A stretch of DNA of 48,886 bases from an uncultured Candidatus Saccharibacteria bacterium (GTDB lineage: Bacteria > Patescibacteriota > Saccharimonadia > Saccharimonadales > UBA4665): assembly GCA_903840315.1 (NCBI GenBank), contig CAIMFK010000007.1, forward strand, positions 1-48,886. Direction: 5' to 3'. Positions within the stretch are counted from its first letter, which is position 1. Every line of letters begins with the position of its first letter. The notes beneath the pieces are model-generated. The model did not search any database and was not told where the DNA came from. It was given only the letters and a program-made list of their open reading frames with translations. Shown one piece after another: positions 24,090 through 33,169 of this stretch. The position numbers were made by a program, and so were the translations under genes.

Positions 24090-24188
24090 ATGGAGAAAAC
24101 CAACTCAAGAAGTGGATTGGCATTTGAGCTTATTGAAGCTCATGATCCTGCTATTAGTGAGATAGATAGAATACTATCTAGCTTATAA
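24090..24188 (+). CDS. Orphan 32-residue peptide in its own transcription unit
   Basis: The peptide starts MEKTNSRSGLAFELIEA and ends in ISEIDRILSSL. It is acidic overall, with an amphipathic helical second half and no membrane helix, Cys or obvious signal sequence. It has a perfect promoter, a good ribosome-binding site and a strong terminator 16 nt after the stop, so a real and strongly expressed gene is likely even though it is so short. It lies between the accessory region and tRNA-Met. No modification enzyme or transporter is adjacent. Possible roles are a regulatory peptide, a secreted factor or a toxin/antitoxin part; none is supported directly. Confidence 0.7.
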   Translation: MEKTNSRSGLAFELIEAHDPAISEIDRILSSL

Positions 24189-24204
24189 AAAAATCCAAAA
24201 AAAT

Positions 24205-24230
24205 AAGAGTTGTCACCAACTCTTTTTTTA
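24205..24230 (+). terminator. Intrinsic terminator of the 32-residue peptide gene
   Basis: AAGAGTTG (24205-24212) pairs with CAACTCTT (24217-24224) with a TCAC loop, followed by a T-run. Confidence 0.9.
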
Positions 24231-24241
24231 TTGCCTGAAAA

Positions 24242-24318
24242 TGGTAGCGGCGACAGGATTTGAACCTGTGACCTCGAGCTTATGAGTCTCGCGCTCTAAC
24301 CAACTGAGCTACGCCGCC
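24242..24318 (-). tRNA. Elongator tRNA-Met (CAU)
   Basis: The cloverleaf has acceptor GGCGGCG with CGCCGCT (a G-U end pair), D arm GCTC-AGTTGGTTA-GAGC, anticodon stem-loop with CTCATAA, T arm ACAGG-TTCAAAT-CCTGT and an encoded CCA. D loop, variable GAGGTC and T arm resemble E. coli elongator tRNA-Met. C11:G24 rules out the initiator. Confidence 0.92.
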
Positions 24319-24386
24319 ATGCTTACAAGATTAAAATATAACATTTTTTCTATCTGTTGCATAGATGATAAGGTATTATATCCTTA

Positions 24387-25265
24387 ATGAAAATTATTTT
24401 AGAAGATGGTAGATATGTGGTTGCTGTAAGTGGCGGAGTTGATTCTGTCGTTCTTTTAGATTTATTAACCAAGGAGAAGGGCCTAATTCTTGCAGTCGCT
24501 CATTTTGACCATGGCATAAGAGATGAGTCATATATTGATCGAGATTTTGTAGAACAACTTGCCGTTAAGTATGGTCTTGAGTTTTATTCCGAAGATGGCA
24601 ATTTAGGTAACCGTGCGAGCGAGGAACAGGCTCGAATTGCTAGATATAATTTCCTAGAAAGAGTTAAAGATGAATTTAATGCTCATTTGATCATTACCGC
24701 ACACCATCAGGACGATCTTTTAGAAACGGCCGCACTAAATATTTTAAGAGGAACCGGAAGAAAAGGCCTTAGCTCACTTAAAAGTACTAAATCTTTGTTC
24801 AGGCCTTTACTAAATTATTCTAAAGAAGAAATTATAGAATACGCACTTAAGAATAATCTCAATTGGGTTGAGGATAAAACAAACCTTGATACAAAGTACA
24901 GAAGAAACTATGTAAGACATGAACTTCTAAGTAATTTATCGGATAATGAAAAAGATCATCTCATTGATGTTGTCCATAAAACAGATATTATCAATAAGGA
25001 GATAGATAAAGCTCTTAATGCCGAAATCAACAACCATACGACTAAAGATGAAATGGATCGTTATTGGTTCGTTATGCTACCACATGATTTATCTGAGGAG
25101 ATTATGGCTCAGTGGCTCAGAAACAGTGGCCTGGCGTCCTTTGATAGAAAAACTATCAATAGGTCAGTGATTGCTGCAAAAACTTTAAAACCTGGCAAAA
25201 AATCTGAAATATACAAAAATTTTAAGCTGCTCATCGAAGATAAAAGCTTAAAAATTATTAAGTAA
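24387..25265 (+). CDS. tilS: tRNA(Ile)-lysidine synthetase
   Basis: An N-type ATP pyrophosphatase of 292 residues. The PP-loop motif SGGVDS is at residues 15-20; AHFDHGIRDES, ITAHHQDDLLET and LRGTGRKGLSSL are further TilS marks. The enzyme converts C34 of tRNA-Ile(CAU) to lysidine so that it reads AUA. It is shorter than the E. coli enzyme (about 430 residues) and keeps the catalytic domain plus a short C-terminal part, like the compact type. Its likely substrate is the tRNA at 7467-7542. A -10 TATTAT (24374-24379) predicts an mRNA starting 1 nt before the ATG. Confidence 0.92.
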   Translation: MKIILEDGRYVVAVSGGVDSVVLLDLLTKEKGLILAVAHFDHGIRDESYIDRDFVEQLAVKYGLEFYSEDGNLGNRASEEQARIARYNFLERVKDEFNAHLIITAHHQDDLLETAALNILRGTGRKGLSSLKSTKSLFRPLLNYSKEEIIEYALKNNLNWVEDKTNLDTKYRRNYVRHELLSNLSDNEKDHLIDVVHKTDIINKEIDKALNAEINNHTTKDEMDRYWFVMLPHDLSEEIMAQWLRNSGLASFDRKTINRSVIAAKTLKPGKKSEIYKNFKLLIEDKSLKIIK

Positions 25266-25310
25266 AACTTTCGTGCGTGATTGCAAACACTCTGTTATAA
25301 TTATTTATCT

Positions 25311-27179
25311 ATGGATAAAAAAACTTTTCGAGCGCCAGGTAATAAAGATAACGGGGGGAAGAAAGGATTTAAGAATTTTGGATTTATTGCCCTATTAATT
25401 CTATTAGGACTAATAGTCTTTGCGGCATATTCTCAATCTTCACCTCTTCAGCAGGTACCTGTTACTCAAGCAATAAATCAGGCTAATAATGGTGAGCTTT
25501 CATACATCTATGTGAACGGTAACCAGATGACTATCACTAAAAAGGGGCAGCCAAAAGCAACCGAGAAGTCATTTAAGGATCCTAGTGCAAGCCTTAAAAG
25601 CGCAGGTCTTCAAGATAATAAAGTAACAGTAGAGTACGCTCCAACAACATCCAGCGGCTCAACCTGGCTAAATATAGGTCTTTCAATTTTGCCAGTCATC
25701 ATAATTAGCGCAGTAATTTATTTCATGCTAAAAAGCGCTCAAGGACAGGGAAACCAAGCTATGAGTTTTGGTAAAAGCCGAGCAAGACTATATGGTAATG
25801 AAAAAGATAAAGTAGATTTTGGACAGGTTGCTGGTAGTGCTGAAGCTAAGCAAGATCTAAAAGAAGTAGTAGAGTTTCTAAAATATCCTAAAAAGTTCGC
25901 AGCTGTTGGAGCTCGTATCCCAAAGGGTGTGCTTTTAATAGGCCCTCCAGGAACTGGTAAGACATTACTCGCACGTGCAGTAGCAGGTGAAGCTAATGTT
26001 CCATTTTTCAGCATTTCTGGTTCAGAATTTGTCGAAATGTTTGTTGGTGTTGGTGCTAGTCGAGTAAGAGATCTTTTTGCTAAGGCTAAGAAGAATTCTC
26101 CGTGCATTATCTTTATTGATGAAATTGATGCTGTTGGAAGACGACGTGGAAGCGGTATGGGCGGTGGCCATGATGAAAGAGAACAAACTCTGAACCAAAT
26201 ATTGGTTGAAATGGACGGTTTCGAGCAAGGTCAAAATGTTATCGTTTTAGCTGCCACTAACCGATCAGACGTTCTTGATCCGGCCCTACTAAGACCTGGT
26301 CGTTTTGACCGAAGAGTCAATATTGACCTGCCCGACAGAAAAGATCGTAAAGAAATATTAGATATTCACTTCAAGAAAATCCCTACAGATAAAACTGTTG
26401 ACCTTGAATCTTTGGCAGCTAAATCTGCTGGATCTTCTGGTGCAGATCTTCAAAATATGGCCAACGAAGCAGCAATAATAGCTGCGAGGAAGAATAAGAA
26501 AGATATCAACAACGAAGATGTTGTTGAGGCGTTTGAAAAAGTAGCAATCGGCCCAGAACGTAAAAGTAAGGTCATGAACGATAAAGAGAAGGAGCTTACC
26601 GCATACCACGAATCAGGCCACGCTATAGTTGGTCATGTTCTACCAGATAGTGATTTAGTACACAAGGTAACTATTATTCCTAGAGGCGGTACTGGCGGTG
26701 TTACTTGGTTTATTCCTCCAGAAGATAAGAGCTATCACTCTCTTATAGAATATAAAGATGTCCTAGCAAGAATGCTTGGCGGTAGAATTGCCGAAGAAGT
26801 AATTTATGGAGCTGACAGAATAACTACTGGAGCTGGCAACGATCTTCAAAAAGCAGCTGAACTTGCAAGAGATATGATTATTAACCAGGGAATGGGCAAG
26901 AAGCTTAGAGATCAAGTATTCCATATTGATGAAGGAATGATGATTGAGAAGATCGTCCATGAACGAGAATACTCAGACGAGACTGCCAAAGTTATTGATG
27001 ATGAAGTTGAGGCTTTAATCACTGAAGCTGCAAATCGTGCCAGGTTTGTTATTAAGGCAAATCTAGATAGATTAGAGAAGCTCAAAGATAAATTACTTGA
27101 AAAAGAAACTGTCGAAGCTGAAGAAGTTAAGAAGATTTTTGAAGATTCTGTAATGCCAAAAACTGCTGCTTTGTACTAG
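25311..27179 (+). CDS. ftsH: ATP-dependent zinc metalloprotease FtsH
   Basis: From ATG 25311 the protein has 622 residues. A frame opening with TTG at 25281 is less likely because the -10 TATAAT (25296-25301) lies inside it. Two membrane helices (about 24-40 and 121-140) flank a small extracytoplasmic domain. The AAA+ domain has Walker A GPPGTGKT (211-218), Walker [12 protein letters not shown] and the second-region-of-homology RPGRFDRR. The M41 protease site HESGH is near residue 433. It is a hexameric membrane protease that degrades damaged membrane proteins and regulators. Length and motifs are complete. It follows tilS, a common bacterial neighbour. Confidence 0.97.
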   Translation: MDKKTFRAPGNKDNGGKKGFKNFGFIALLILLGLIVFAAYSQSSPLQQVPVTQAINQANNGELSYIYVNGNQMTITKKGQPKATEKSFKDPSASLKSAGLQDNKVTVEYAPTTSSGSTWLNIGLSILPVIIISAVIYFMLKSAQGQGNQAMSFGKSRARLYGNEKDKVDFGQVAGSAEAKQDLKEVVEFLKYPKKFAAVGARIPKGVLLIGPPGTGKTLLARAVAGEANVPFFSISGSEFVEMFVGVGASRVRDLFAKAKKNSPCIIFIDEIDAVGRRRGSGMGGGHDEREQTLNQILVEMDGFEQGQNVIVLAATNRSDVLDPALLRPGRFDRRVNIDLPDRKDRKEILDIHFKKIPTDKTVDLESLAAKSAGSSGADLQNMANEAAIIAARKNKKDINNEDVVEAFEKVAIGPERKSKVMNDKEKELTAYHESGHAIVGHVLPDSDLVHKVTIIPRGGTGGVTWFIPPEDKSYHSLIEYKDVLARMLGGRIAEEVIYGADRITTGAGNDLQKAAELARDMIINQGMGKKLRDQVFHIDEGMMIEKIVHEREYSDETAKVIDDEVEALITEAANRARFVIKANLDRLEKLKDKLLEKETVEAEEVKKIFEDSVMPKTAALY

Positions 27180-27213
27180 ACTTTTGTAACTAGTAAAAAT
27201 AAAATGCGTTAAT

Positions 27214-29640
27214 ATGGGTGTGGCTATGAATAAAGACAACGATAACTCAAATATTGCAGGTACATTGCTGTTACTTCAGGTCCCTAGAACTAATGACAAA
27301 AAAGAGCTCTCTGCCGAACAAATGTTTGCGAGTCTTCATGGTCTGTTATCCTCACAAAAACAGTCTACTGGTTTTTTTAACGAAACAAGTGGAGAGGCTA
27401 TAAGTTTTGAAATCGCAGTTATAAACAAAAGAATTGGCTTCTATGTATGGGTACCTGACTATTTAAAAAGCTATGTGGAAGAGCAGATATACGCTCAATA
27501 TCCTTCAGTTACTGTTACGGAAGTCCAGGATAGGGCTCATGAATCGACCAGCAATCATTCTTATGTATTGGCTTCTGAGCTCAAAATGACTGGGCACAGT
27601 GCTCTGCCGATTAAAACCTTTCAGAATTTTGAGGTTGACCCACTGGCAGCAATTACTGCAACTCTTGCTAAATTTAAGGATGATGAAGAAGCATGGATAC
27701 AACTCGTCATTAGACCTGCAGGTAGAAATTGGCATAAGGATAGCGAGAAATATGTTTCCTCCATTAGGGGAAATAAGTCTAGCGCTAGTCCGCTAGATTT
27801 GATCAATAAAATTCTTTATCCTTCTGCAAATAGTTCAGAGTCGTCAGGTAAAATTTCTGATTCTCAACAAACTCGTGCAGCCGGAGCAGAGGGTAAAGCC
27901 CAAAAACTAGCATTTGAAGCGGTGCTTAGAATTATGTATAAAGGCAACGGAACTATGCAGGATGCAAAACTTAGACTCCAATCTATTATTGCTAGCTATA
28001 AACAGTTCAATACAACCTATCTAAACAGTTTAGATCAGGGAAAAATATCTACTTCTGAAGCCGATATTATAAAGTTTAGACAAAGAGCAATTTCTAAAAA
28101 AAGTCTTATTTTTAACATAGAAGAGGTTGCTACATTATTTCATTTGCCACACACTAGTGTCGAAACGCCTTATATCTTATGGGCTTTATCTCAAACCGCC
28201 GAACCACCCGCCAGCTTACCAATAGTGAGTAATACCCATAACCCAGCAATCAGTCCAATAGCTACCACAAACTTTAGGGGCCACAATACTATGTTTGGCC
28301 TGCCAAGATTTGATAGAAGCCGACACATGTATATTATCGGTCAAACAGGTGTTGGTAAATCTGGACTACTGGAGCTAATGACAATATCTGATATCTATAG
28401 CCCATATGGATTCGCACTTATTGATCCGCACGGAGATTATGCCCAAGATACTTTGGCGAGAATTCCCAAAGAGAGAATAAAAGATGTGGTCTATTTCAAT
28501 CCTGCTGATATGGAATTCCCAATAGCTTTTAATCCCATGGAAGTTCAGGACAAGAAACTCAAGACTCATACTTGCTCTGAGCTCATTGGAGTCTTAACTA
28601 GAATGTTTGATTCCTGGGGTCCTAGACTTGAGTACATACTCCGCTACAGCATTTTGGCGCTTCTAGACTACCCTGACTCAACTATGCTAGATATGACTCG
28701 TATTTTAACTGATTCGCAGTTTAGGGCTAAGGTTATCAAGCATATTGAAGATCCGGTTGTTAAGAACTTTTGGACAGTTGAATTTAGTAGCTGGAATAGT
28801 AAATTTGCTTCTGAGGCCGTAGCTCCAGTACTTAATAAGGTAGGAGCTTTTACTGCTAACCCGTTAGTTAGAAATATTATTGGGCAGAAAAAAAGCTCAT
28901 TCAATATTCGCCAAATCATGGACGAGAACAAGATACTAATTGTTAATCTTTCTAGGGGACTTGTTGGCGAAGATAACGCTGCACTTTTAGGATCTTTGCT
29001 CGTAACTAAGATTCAGCTTGCCGCTATGAGTAGGGCAGATGTGCCAGCTAGTCAGAGAACTCCATTCTATCTATATGTCGATGAGTTTCAGAATTTTGCT
29101 ACCGATTCATTCGCGACAATACTAAGCGAAGCTAGAAAATATGGACTTAATCTCACAGTCGCTAATCAGTATATTGCTCAAATGCTACCCCAAGTCAAAG
29201 ATGCGATATTTGGAAATGTTGGTTCAATCGTAGCCTTTAGAACTAGTGCTGATGATGCTCGAACTATGCAGAAATACTTTGAGCCCAAATTCACTGAGTA
29301 TGATCTAGTGCATATGCATAACAGGCACTTCGTCATAAATATGACAATAGAAGGAGAAAAAGTCCCAGCCTTCTCTGCAATTACATTGAATCTGCCGAAT
29401 ATTGAAACTAATTTCACTACTGAAATAATTGAACATAGTAGAATGATGTATTCAAAAACTAGCCAAGAAATATCTAGTTCTATTAATGAATATTATCTAG
29501 TGGATAATAATCAAGAAAAAACCACTCTCAGTAACTCGGTAATTTCTGGAATAACCAAAAAAAGGATAAGGGTTAGAAAAAAGAAAAATTCAAATAATGA
29601 GTCAGAAATTAAGGATAATCAGACAATTAACTTTCATTAA
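27214..29640 (+). CDS. VirD4/TraG/HerA-like conjugation-type ATPase
   Basis: A protein of 808 residues. The first 350 residues form an alpha/beta region without catalytic motifs. The motor domain has Walker A IIGQTGVGKSGLLE near residue 375, the ALIDPHGDYAQD segment, Walker B-like LYVDEFQNFA near 622, and an NQYIAQM motif. This is the pattern of type IV secretion coupling/DNA-pumping ATPases with DUF87/TraM recognition-type features. The basic C-terminus (KKRIRVRKKKN) could bind nucleic acid. No other secretion genes are adjacent. CPR genomes often carry such an ATPase as part of a pilus or DNA-uptake machine; its partner here is unknown. Predicted near-leaderless from -10 TAAAAT with TAGACT (17-bp spacer). 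Confidence 0.85.
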   Translation: MGVAMNKDNDNSNIAGTLLLLQVPRTNDKKELSAEQMFASLHGLLSSQKQSTGFFNETSGEAISFEIAVINKRIGFYVWVPDYLKSYVEEQIYAQYPSVTVTEVQDRAHESTSNHSYVLASELKMTGHSALPIKTFQNFEVDPLAAITATLAKFKDDEEAWIQLVIRPAGRNWHKDSEKYVSSIRGNKSSASPLDLINKILYPSANSSESSGKISDSQQTRAAGAEGKAQKLAFEAVLRIMYKGNGTMQDAKLRLQSIIASYKQFNTTYLNSLDQGKISTSEADIIKFRQRAISKKSLIFNIEEVATLFHLPHTSVETPYILWALSQTAEPPASLPIVSNTHNPAISPIATTNFRGHNTMFGLPRFDRSRHMYIIGQTGVGKSGLLELMTISDIYSPYGFALIDPHGDYAQDTLARIPKERIKDVVYFNPADMEFPIAFNPMEVQDKKLKTHTCSELIGVLTRMFDSWGPRLEYILRYSILALLDYPDSTMLDMTRILTDSQFRAKVIKHIEDPVVKNFWTVEFSSWNSKFASEAVAPVLNKVGAFTANPLVRNIIGQKKSSFNIRQIMDENKILIVNLSRGLVGEDNAALLGSLLVTKIQLAAMSRADVPASQRTPFYLYVDEFQNFATDSFATILSEARKYGLNLTVANQYIAQMLPQVKDAIFGNVGSIVAFRTSADDARTMQKYFEPKFTEYDLVHMHNRHFVINMTIEGEKVPAFSAITLNLPNIETNFTTEIIEHSRMMYSKTSQEISSSINEYYLVDNNQEKTTLSNSVISGITKKRIRVRKKKNSNNESEIKDNQTINFH

Positions 29641-29718
29641 AAATATGTTCTAATTTATTTACTTTGCTAAGCATAAGGTATAAAGTATATATGTAACACT
29701 TTAAGTGAGGGGAAATAT

Positions 29719-29886
29719 ATGACAGGAAAAATTGAAGGAATTATTGTACTTATACTTATAGTATTGTTGTTGTTTGGATCAAAGCGAATTCCAGAACTAG
29801 CTAGAAGTATTGGTTCTTCAGTGCGAGAAGTTAAGAATGGATTTAGCGGAACTGAAAGTACTTCTACCGAAAAAAAAGAAGATTAA
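29719..29886 (+). CDS. tatA: Twin-arginine translocase subunit TatA
   Basis: A protein of 55 residues with one N-terminal membrane helix (about 6-19) that ends in LLLFGSKRIPELARSIGSSV, the family's FG-x-x-[KR]-[LI]-P-[ED]-L hinge and amphipathic helix. A polar tail follows. TatA oligomers form the passage for folded proteins with TatC. It has a strong ribosome-binding site GAGGGG. tatC starts 21 nt after the stop. No TatB is present nearby, so this is a minimal TatA-TatC system. Confidence 0.93.
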   Translation: MTGKIEGIIVLILIVLLLFGSKRIPELARSIGSSVREVKNGFSGTESTSTEKKED

Positions 29887-29907
29887 TAAAAATATAAGGG
29901 TTTGGGT

Positions 29908-30825
29908 GTGACTTCGTCTGAAACTTTTCATGACCATGTAAAAGAGCTACGAAATAGACTATTTATTGTCTTTCTTTCTGTGGCTCTTTTTTCTATTTTA
30001 GGCTATGTTTTAAGAAATAATCTATTAAATTTCATACATCAGCCCTTAAATTCACCTCTTTATTACAACACCCCTGCAGGAGCATTTAATCTTAGTTTTA
30101 AGATATCTGCGGTATTTGGTGTATTCATATCGATTCCAGTCATTCTTTATAATATTATAAGGTTTGTTCAGCCAGCCCTTTTTAACACTATTAAGCCAAA
30201 GACTATATTAATTATATTAAGTACATCATGCACCTTAGCAGTTATGGGTGCTGCATTTGGCTTTTATATCCTTTTGCCACTATCGCTACATTTTTTTGGT
30301 GGATATTCTACCAAAAATATATCGCCATTGTTGTCCGCTAATGAATACTACAATTATGTGTTGAATATGATAATTGCTTTTGCGATACTTTTTCAAATTC
30401 CGCTAATAATTGATTTTATTAATAGAATAAAACCCTTTAAGACAAAACAATTACTAAAATATCAAAAGCATGTAATTGTTGCATCTATTATTATTGCTAT
30501 CATATTGCCATTTACTTTTGATCCATTAACTCAGTTTGTGGTTGCTGTGCCAATTGTAGCTCTATACTATTTTTCAATTGCATTCGTTATGTTTAGTAAC
30601 AGATTGACTTCTACTCAAAGAGCTAGAATCAGATACTCCAGTATCCCGCCAATGGCAAACAGATCAGATAGATATATTCCAGTTTTTAAGAGCGATGAAT
30701 TGAACATAAAAACTCATTCGGTCACGAATATCAACAAGCAACCCACTAAAGTTAGGACTATGAATAAGTCTAGAAAAAATAGTTCATTTATAGACGGCTT
30801 CAGACCAGTTGTTCGTGGAATTTAG
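29908..30825 (+). CDS. tatC: Twin-arginine translocase subunit TatC
   Basis: The start is taken as GTG 29908 because AAGGG (29896-29900) lies 7 nt before it; a TTG at 29902 is too close to that site. The protein has 305 residues and six membrane helices. SETFHDHVKELRNRLFIV matches the signal-recognising N-terminus (E-H-L-x-E-L-R), and GFYILLPLSLHFFGGY and NEYYNYVLNMIIAFAILFQIP are further TatC marks. The C-terminal extension of about 60 residues after the last helix is polar, basic and longer than usual. With TatA it exports folded proteins that carry RR signals; one candidate substrate lies at 37221. Confidence 0.95.
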   Translation: MTSSETFHDHVKELRNRLFIVFLSVALFSILGYVLRNNLLNFIHQPLNSPLYYNTPAGAFNLSFKISAVFGVFISIPVILYNIIRFVQPALFNTIKPKTILIILSTSCTLAVMGAAFGFYILLPLSLHFFGGYSTKNISPLLSANEYYNYVLNMIIAFAILFQIPLIIDFINRIKPFKTKQLLKYQKHVIVASIIIAIILPFTFDPLTQFVVAVPIVALYYFSIAFVMFSNRLTSTQRARIRYSSIPPMANRSDRYIPVFKSDELNIKTHSVTNINKQPTKVRTMNKSRKNSSFIDGFRPVVRGI

Positions 30826-30917
30826 ACAAACAAATCCCTAATATCCAAATACCAAACTGATTATGCTTCATTGCATTATTTACAACAGTATTACTTTATT
30901 GTAGAATACTAAGCCTA

Positions 30918-31331
30918 ATGGTAAGTTTAGCTCCAAAATATTTTGGGTGGGCTGAATGCATTAAAGTTATATTGATTTTTTTAATAACTTTTTTATTTGT
31001 ATTGAATTTGCATACTTTGAAATCTTTTGCAGCAACAACCGAAATAATCGCTTTTGTATCACCTGTAAGAGAAATTGTTGTTGATTCAAATAATAATTTA
31101 GTAGAGGTTTATAGCAATACAGGTTTAGATGTCTTTCCAGTAGTTCATAGCGGCACTATTAATGGTAAAATAATTCCCATGAATCAATCGGCATTAACTA
31201 GCTACAGGAAAATTCTACCAAATATTAACTTCTCTAAATATGGTTTGGTTTATAAGAAACAAGATAAGAAACAGAAATTTTCATTCCCTATTCTAATTAC
31301 TATTGATACATTAACCAATACCCGTCATTAG
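30918..31331 (+). CDS. Secreted or lipoprotein-like small protein of unknown function
   Basis: A protein of 137 residues with an N-terminal hydrophobic helix (about 17-37, ILIFLITFLFVLNLHTL) followed by SFAATTEI, a plausible signal peptidase site. The exported part is about 100 residues, beta-rich, without cysteines. A -10 TAGAAT (30902-30907) predicts a 4-nt leader. It converges on and overlaps the tail-fibre-like gene by 21 nt. No family recognised; the position next to tatC and before a surface cluster suggests a cell-envelope role. Confidence 0.65.
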   Translation: MVSLAPKYFGWAECIKVILIFLITFLFVLNLHTLKSFAATTEIIAFVSPVREIVVDSNNNLVEVYSNTGLDVFPVVHSGTINGKIIPMNQSALTSYRKILPNINFSKYGLVYKKQDKKQKFSFPILITIDTLTNTRH

Positions 31332-33167
31332 CATTGGTCCATTAAAAGCCTGAATCAAATATATAGAATAAATATTGCTATTTGCCACAATCGCAGGTTC
31401 AGTTGCAGGAGGGGGGCTGGAATATACATTTGCAAGACCCGATCCGTAATAGTAACCATCCCAGTAAATTGTGAAACTAGCATAGGACTGATATTCTCCA
31501 GCGGGTATGTTTATAAAAATTATTGAATCATACGTCGTCGTTGTATTGAGCTGAGGATTTATATTCAAATTGTAAAAAAACCAAGACGGACCATATGTTG
31601 TCGAATAGTTGACCGCGTTAGAATAGTCCACTCTAGAACTGCCTTGGGCGTAAAGTCCAACAACCACATTTACTGGCGACGCAGCTGTAATGGCAGCATA
31701 GAAAGCTATTTGGGCCGATTTTCCAGGAGCAGACATTATACCTGAAATTCTGTATATTGCTTTATTTATAGCTGGGTTACCTGAGTTATTGTTTGGCGGA
31801 GAGTAAACCGTAGAACTCGATCCTGCAATTGTGTAGCCAAATGTTGGGTCAATAGTTATTGGGTAATTTGCGGAGTCAAGAAAACTTTGGGGAACTGTAA
31901 TATTCAAATCACTCACTCCATCCCAATTCGGATCAAATGAACACCAAACTTTGTTTCCTTTTGAGTCTACAGCCCAGGGTCTGTATATGTGAAATGCTTT
32001 ATTTGGCTGATTTCTGACCGTGTCAGTTCTATATGCGGCGTAGGACCCAATCACATTATCCGGAATTCTATCCTCTATTGATCCTGGAATACCGCTTTGA
32101 TAATAGAATGCCAATCCTTTTGATTGAACAGATAGCGGAACGATATTTGTTGAGGGCTTATTATTTAAAACAATTTCAAACTCAAATCCATCATTTTCTT
32201 TTTTTGATGAAAAAGGTGGGAATTGAGATCTGTCAGCATTCTTTATCCAAGAATTGCTCGACAGACAATCGTTTAAGGTTTTGATGAGGTTATTTTCATC
32301 TCCATTGAAAGTGTCACTTTTCAGCGGTATTCCAATTAAAGTACTGTATCTTTTAATAATTTGATCAACCAAGTCATCTGGTAAATTGCTATTTGCGGCG
32401 GATAGGCCATAAGCATACTGGTCATTCGGAGTATTGTCGATGCCAGATTTATAGTATTTATAAACATCGTTATATTGACTGCTTATATTAATGTAGACCA
32501 TATAAGCCGTTTCAAATGTTCCACCCGAAAAGAACTTAACCTTCTTACCATTATCATCAAAATATAGCTTACCACCCTTTTGATCTACTATATTTACGTA
32601 TTTTGAGACAATATCTTTTGTAGCTTGAATAAAGGTTGGTTCAATTTTCGATACATCGTCTCGATCATAGCTGAAATGTATTTCAACAAACTTAAGACCA
32701 GCATCCATATACAAGGGATTCCAGTTCATTTCACCCGAAAAACGACACTCAGGTATATCTATTGAGGTAATGTAGTCGGATGTATTATATGATCCATAAT
32801 AGAGCATGCTTGGACAGTTTACGTTATAGCTTAATATGGTCTGATTACTCCAGAAATAGTTTTTATCTATTTCAAACTGAGAAGAAATTGTTACAGGATC
32901 AAGATCTTTTTGCTTTATATATCTAATGGTTTTTTTATCAAAAGATGAGTCTTTGAATATGGGATAAAAATTAGAAGTACCATTTCCGAATTTATAGCTC
33001 ACTTCATTTCCAGTTGCACTATATGTGCCACCAGAATCTTTTAGGCCGATACTGAGATTTGCCGCGTTACCCCATTTTTTTATCTTAACTCTAGGGTAGA
33101 AGCTGGTTTGCATTTCATCACCAACCACTGTTTCCCAATTATCATTATTATAGCTTCTATATTTCAT
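31311..33167 (-). CDS. Large beta-rich protein, tail-fibre-like or surface structural
   Basis: A protein of 618 residues without a signal peptide or membrane helix. It is rich in Tyr, Ser, Asn and Gly and dominated by short strand-like segments; a segment ITIDPTFGYTIAG and the C-terminal SSTVYSPPNNN resemble repeated structural modules of phage and environmental tail proteins. The last 150 residues look like a jelly-roll domain. It is the third gene of a minus-strand operon with two other tail-like proteins (2-base gap). Host-encoded proteins of this type would normally carry a signal peptide, so a phage origin is suspected. Confidence 0.6.
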   Translation of the reverse strand: MKYRSYNNDNWETVVGDEMQTSFYPRVKIKKWGNAANLSIGLKDSGGTYSATGNEVSYKFGNGTSNFYPIFKDSSFDKKTIRYIKQKDLDPVTISSQFEIDKNYFWSNQTILSYNVNCPSMLYYGSYNTSDYITSIDIPECRFSGEMNWNPLYMDAGLKFVEIHFSYDRDDVSKIEPTFIQATKDIVSKYVNIVDQKGGKLYFDDNGKKVKFFSGGTFETAYMVYINISSQYNDVYKYYKSGIDNTPNDQYAYGLSAANSNLPDDLVDQIIKRYSTLIGIPLKSDTFNGDENNLIKTLNDCLSSNSWIKNADRSQFPPFSSKKENDGFEFEIVLNNKPSTNIVPLSVQSKGLAFYYQSGIPGSIEDRIPDNVIGSYAAYRTDTVRNQPNKAFHIYRPWAVDSKGNKVWCSFDPNWDGVSDLNITVPQSFLDSANYPITIDPTFGYTIAGSSSTVYSPPNNNSGNPAINKAIYRISGIMSAPGKSAQIAFYAAITAASPVNVVVGLYAQGSSRVDYSNAVNYSTTYGPSWFFYNLNINPQLNTTTTYDSIIFINIPAGEYQSYASFTIYWDGYYYGSGLANVYSSPPPATEPAIVANSNIYSIYLIQAFNGPMLMTGIG

Positions 33168-33169
33168 TG

